Part shown: positions 60,853 to 64,000 of the stretch, one piece after another
Layout of the letters: each line of letters begins with the position of its first letter
Position numbering within the stretch: position 1 is the stretch's first letter
NCBI RefSeq assembly: GCF_030151085.1
Contig: NZ_JASLER010000091.1
Coordinates: 41,105 to 105,104, forward strand
Source: Bacteroides sp.
GTDB taxonomy: Bacteria; Bacteroidota; Bacteroidia; Bacteroidales; Bacteroidaceae
Length of the DNA stretch: 64,000 nucleotides
Reading direction: 5' to 3'
The notes under the pieces: model-generated
Seen by the model: only the letters and a program-made list of their open reading frames with translations
The model's database searches: none
Told to the model about the DNA's origin: nothing
Program-made: the position numbers and the translations under genes

Positions 60853-62171
60853 AACGGACGCTCTTAATCTTCATAACCGCTATTAGTACAACGCTATCCC
60901 TCCATGCGCAGCATGCTACCTATACCCTAAAATCATGCTTGGAGCAAGGATTGTTGAACAACTACTCTCTCCGTATTACCCGCAACGAGGAGCAGGTCAG
61001 CAAGAATAACGCCACGCTGGGTAATGCCGGATACCTGCCTACCCTCGACCTATCCGCAGGGTACAAAGGTACATTGGACAACACTGAATCCAAACTTCGC
61101 TCAACCGGTGAAACCACTAAAGATAGCGGTATATTCGACCAAACCCTGAATGCCGGTTTGAACTTGAACTGGACCATCTTCGACGGTTTCAATATCACCG
61201 CCAATTATCAGAAACTAAAAGAATTGGAACGACAAGGCGAAACAAACACCCGTATCGCCATCGAAGATTTGATTGCCAATATTACAGCAGAATACTACAA
61301 TTATGTGCAACAGAAAATACGCCTGAAGAACTTCCGCTATGCCGTATCTTTATCTAAAGAACGACTACGAATCGTAGAAGAACGTTATCACATCGGCAAC
61401 TTCTCACGTTTGGATTATCAACAAGCCAAAGTCGATTTTAATGCGGATAGCGCACAATATATGAAACAGCAGGAACTTTTGCACACATCGCGCATCCAAT
61501 TAAATGAACTGATGGCCAACAAAGACGTGGATCAATCATTTATAATCCGCGACAGTATCATTTTCATAAATAATATTATGAACTTCGAAGAGCTATGGAG
61601 TGCTACCTTGCAAATAAACTCTTCCTTATTAAAGGCAGAACAGAACAATACTCTTGCCCGGCTGGATTATAAGAAAGTATGCTCACGCGACTATCCCTAC
61701 TTAAAAATGAACGGTGGATATGGCTATACGCTCAACAAATACGATATCTCTGCCAACAGCCGTCGCAGCAATCTGGGGCTGAATGTAGGGGTGACAGTCG
61801 GTTTTAACTTGTTTGACGGGAATCGTCGTCGCGAACGTCGCAATGCAAGCATCGCCATTCAAAATGCCCGACTAGAACGTGAACAAGTAGAACAATCCTT
61901 ACGAGCCGATCTTAGTAACCTATGGCAAGCTTACCAGAACAATCTGCAAATGTTGAATCTGGAACGGCAGAATCTTGTCGCCGCCAAAGAGAACCATGAG
62001 ATTGCCATGGAACGCTATATGCTCGGAAACCTCTCCGGCATCGAGATGCGTGAAGCACAGAAAAGTCTTCTTGATGCCGAAGAGCGCATACTCTCAGCAG
62101 AATATGACACTAAACTTTGCGAAATATCCCTACTGCAAATTAGTGGAAAGGTAACTGCCTACCTGAATTGA
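60849..62171 (+). CDS. TolC-family outer-membrane efflux channel
   Basis: A 440-aa exported protein with a signal peptide (K-R-T-L-L-I-F-I then L-H-A-Q). Two OEP repeats of long helices and strands follow, with Y-T-L-K-S-C-L-E-Q-G-L at the mature start and repeated R-Y-x-I/L-G-N motifs in each half. It completes the tripartite pump. The start overlaps the pump stop by 4 nt, so translation is coupled. Confidence 0.93.
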   Translation: MKRTLLIFITAISTTLSLHAQHATYTLKSCLEQGLLNNYSLRITRNEEQVSKNNATLGNAGYLPTLDLSAGYKGTLDNTESKLRSTGETTKDSGIFDQTLNAGLNLNWTIFDGFNITANYQKLKELERQGETNTRIAIEDLIANITAEYYNYVQQKIRLKNFRYAVSLSKERLRIVEERYHIGNFSRLDYQQAKVDFNADSAQYMKQQELLHTSRIQLNELMANKDVDQSFIIRDSIIFINNIMNFEELWSATLQINSSLLKAEQNNTLARLDYKKVCSRDYPYLKMNGGYGYTLNKYDISANSRRSNLGLNVGVTVGFNLFDGNRRRERRNASIAIQNARLEREQVEQSLRADLSNLWQAYQNNLQMLNLERQNLVAAKENHEIAMERYMLGNLSGIEMREAQKSLLDAEERILSAEYDTKLCEISLLQISGKVTAYLN

Positions 62172-62192
62172 TATAGTAACTAAAATCAAAGA

Positions 62193-62239
62193 TGAGAGAA
62201 TAAGAAGATAGGCACTGACCTCATTTCCTTATTCTCTCA
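62193..62239. terminator. Perfect 12-bp hairpin at the convergent ends
   Basis: TGAGAGAATAAG (62193-62204) pairs perfectly with CTTATTCTCTCA (62228-62239) across a 23-nt loop. The right arm lies inside the last codons of the AraC gene, so both converging genes share the structure. No long T-tract follows. Confidence 0.65.
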
Positions 62240-63363
62240 ATAAATTCACTTGGTGACATATTTTCAAGACTTGCAAAATACCTGTAAAAGCTTGAGCGCG
62301 AAGTAAAACCACTCATAAACATCAGCTCCTTAACAGTCAGTTCTTTCCTTAATACAGCTTGTTCCTTGAAATACTGCAAGCGTTTGAAACTGATATAATC
62401 ACGAAAACCGGAAAAACCATTATAACGTAACACTTTACTAAGCCGGTGTTCATTCGTTTGCATATCTCCTAATAAATCCTGCATAGAATATTGGGAGTTT
62501 ACAAAAGGAGTACATTCCGTCATGAACGACTGCAAGCGATCACTCAATTCCAGAATCAAAGGTGATACTTCAATCTCTTTTATCGTATTTATCTCTTGCT
62601 GATTCATATTTTCAATCGGTAACGGAGGCAAAGACAATGGATTATCATTCCGGATATAGAGTATATTCAGGTATATGGTAGGTGTTATCACAAAGTATCC
62701 GAAAAAGTTGAAACTTAAACCACTTGTGCCTAACATTAACCAAATATATCCCGACATAATCAGCGCAAAACACCCCATATAGATATACATCCCCCTACTC
62801 TGTCTACGACGAAACGGAATCCATTTACCTAAAAAAGGAAGTAAGAAATTAATAGAAGGAGTTAATACACTCACTATAAACAATACCAACCTCACAATTA
62901 CATCCGTATTCCCGATATTCTGCCAGATAGCAGCAAATGACCCTAGCATGGTATAATGGCCATTAAAAAACTGATAACAGCAACTGATGCAAACAATCAA
63001 TAAGACAGGAATAAGCATATTAAGAATTCGCGATGAAATCATCCATCCGGGCTTTAAGGAAGCAATAGGAAATAAAGAAAACAGCTGGAAAAAGATTACA
63101 GTTCGCACTATGTGCCAAATAGAAAGATGATCCATAGGTACATCAACAAAAAGAGGAACACGTTCAACTCCCTGACTAAAAAGCCACATCCATTCCAGAT
63201 TATCACATAATAGGAGAAGAGATAGAGCGACTGCCAACATTCCCCAAGCCCGCCGAATGCTGCTTTCGAAAGAACGTTTCAATACTACAATACCTGTGAC
63301 AAATCCAACAATATCTAGTAATAATTCTATAAATAAAGCTACCACACTAGTCATCTTCAACAT
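62221..63363 (-). CDS. AraC-family regulator with membrane-embedded N terminus
   Basis: A 380-aa protein. About seven hydrophobic segments lie in residues 5-235, then a soluble linker with P-L-S-L-P-P-L-P, and an AraC-type HTH domain at about 275-380 (L-L-G-D-M-Q-T-N-E-H-R-L-S, M-S-G-F-T-S-R-S-S-F-Y-R-Y-F and M-S-P-S-E-F-I). Such fusions sense a signal at the membrane and bind DNA directly. It may regulate the adjacent RND pump or the divergent gene at 63624, but the sequence does not decide. Confidence 0.85.
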   Translation of the reverse strand: MLKMTSVVALFIELLLDIVGFVTGIVVLKRSFESSIRRAWGMLAVALSLLLLCDNLEWMWLFSQGVERVPLFVDVPMDHLSIWHIVRTVIFFQLFSLFPIASLKPGWMISSRILNMLIPVLLIVCISCCYQFFNGHYTMLGSFAAIWQNIGNTDVIVRLVLFIVSVLTPSINFLLPFLGKWIPFRRRQSRGMYIYMGCFALIMSGYIWLMLGTSGLSFNFFGYFVITPTIYLNILYIRNDNPLSLPPLPIENMNQQEINTIKEIEVSPLILELSDRLQSFMTECTPFVNSQYSMQDLLGDMQTNEHRLSKVLRYNGFSGFRDYISFKRLQYFKEQAVLRKELTVKELMFMSGFTSRSSFYRYFASLENMSPSEFIERIRK

Positions 63364-63478
63364 CGTATTTTATCCGACAGCAAAGATAGGAAAAGTAATC
63401 AATCAACAAGATCTTATGCAAGTTTTTTATTAGAATATACACCTCCAAAAATAGTACATTGTCGTTCCAAAAGCCCAT

Positions 63479-63523
63479 AAATACGTCCCATTTGGGGAAG
63501 TACCACCAAAATGGGACATATTT
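63479..63523. promoter_or_regulatory. Inverted repeat in the divergent AraC / RsbW-like gap
   Basis: AAATACGTCCCATTTGG on the left pairs with CCAAAATGGGACATATTT on the right, with one mismatch and one bulge, around a 10-nt loop. The GTCCCAT/ATGGGAC halves (63485-63491, 63511-63517) are exact. It lies in the 260-nt gap between divergent genes, a suitable place for an AraC-type operator or an RNA hairpin. Confidence 0.6.
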
Positions 63524-63623
63524 TAGAGGTAAACATCTAACAATTAATTAGGGGAATAGAGATATTTGTGAAACATTTATTAATCTCCCCAATTGCTCCT
63601 GCACAATACATAACATTAAGAAT

Positions 63624-64000
63624 ATGGAAAAAGAAATTATTATTAACAACCAGTTAAATGAAGTAACCCGTATTTCACAATTTATCGAAGACTTAGGAAC
63701 CTCATTAGACCTACCCTCTAAACTCACAATGGGCATAGCACTTGCCATTGAAGAGGTAGTCACTAATATCATTCAACACACTCAAACAGACAACAAACCA
63801 AGTCAAATTTTTCTTCAAGCAGTTATTGAACCGGGTGTACTAGCTTTTACAATCACAGATGAAGGTGCTCCCCTTGACCCGAATCGTACTGTTGTTTCTC
63901 CTTCCAAAACATCAATGGAACAGCAAATCATCCAAGAAATCGGGCATCTTCTTATTCATCGTATCATGGACGAGGTATCCTATCATTCGGATGCCAAGCA
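63624..64000 (+). CDS. RsbW-like ATP-binding protein, 3' truncated
   Basis: The frame from ATG 63624 is open to the window end (125 codons). It is a GHKL-type ATPase: N-box A-I-E-E-V-V-T-N-I-I-Q-H and G1-box I-T-D-E-G-A-P-L-D-P are visible, as in anti-sigma factor kinases (RsbW/SpoIIAB-like) and related regulators. No membrane or sensor domain precedes it. In Bacteroides such proteins often sit beside STAS or PP2C partners, which would lie beyond this window. Confidence 0.82.
   Translation, partial: MEKEIIINNQLNEVTRISQFIEDLGTSLDLPSKLTMGIALAIEEVVTNIIQHTQTDNKPSQIFLQAVIEPGVLAFTITDEGAPLDPNRTVVSPSKTSMEQQIIQEIGHLLIHRIMDEVSYHSDAK

Overview
The window reads as a Bacteroides-type chromosome (Bacteroidota). 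The support is a complete SusC/SusD polysaccharide utilisation locus with a hybrid two-component regulator, many promoters of the Bacteroides TTTG / TAnnTTTG type, weak Shine-Dalgarno signals, and Bacteroidales small families (DUF4834, DUF3244). I saw no rRNA, tRNA or CRISPR array. The first gene (AspT/YidE-like transporter) and the last (RsbW-like ATPase) are cut by the window edges.

Layout. 0-17.5 kb is mostly core genome: transporter, pabB-pabC, DUF2721, Bcr/CflA efflux, aroA, a metal ABC permease, tsaE, Imm17-like, trxA, dnaE, psd-pssA, DUF4834, tadA, YraN, MmcQ/YjbR, birA. 17.5-20.2 kb holds a Sel1-repeat protein and an unrecognised membrane protein. 20.4-35.2 kb is a polysaccharide utilisation locus: on the minus strand, in transcription order, a surface glycan-binding lipoprotein, SusC, SusD, a GH30 lipoprotein and a GH2 beta-galactosidase-like enzyme, with a divergent hybrid two-component system (HTCS). 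35.2-48.6 kb is accessory DNA. Two AAA ATPases of DUF4143/DUF234 type bracket an AT-rich cluster with a TPR/HTH membrane regulator, a DUF3244 protein, a radical SAM/SPASM maturase, a Cys-rich 71-aa peptide, an outer-membrane barrel, an M50-like membrane peptidase and an O-antigen-ligase-like TPR protein, followed by a decayed transposase. 48.6-64 kb returns to core and efflux functions: TPR protein, MATE pump, an AraC regulator with an HMA-like N terminus, CopA, pyrH, frr, rsgA, an RND tripartite pump, an AraC membrane regulator and the RsbW-like protein.

The best candidate for a new system is the 37.0-46.8 kb cluster. The maturase overlaps by 14 nt a peptide whose four cysteines fall exactly every six residues (C49, C55, C61, C67). 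The peptide gene is followed at once by an intrinsic terminator and then by barrel, protease and polymerase-like membrane genes. This is the layout of a RiPP pathway, but I see no C39-peptidase ABC exporter. The promoter ahead of the operon carries six TGC[A/G]CA hexamers, mostly 11-12 bp apart, next to the TPR/HTH regulator gene.

The window also holds three copies of an intergenic hairpin family (simple-repeat arms around a shared GC-rich core), a long palindrome with 40-bp phased sites ahead of one ATPase, and TTGCGCAA inverted repeats ahead of the other.
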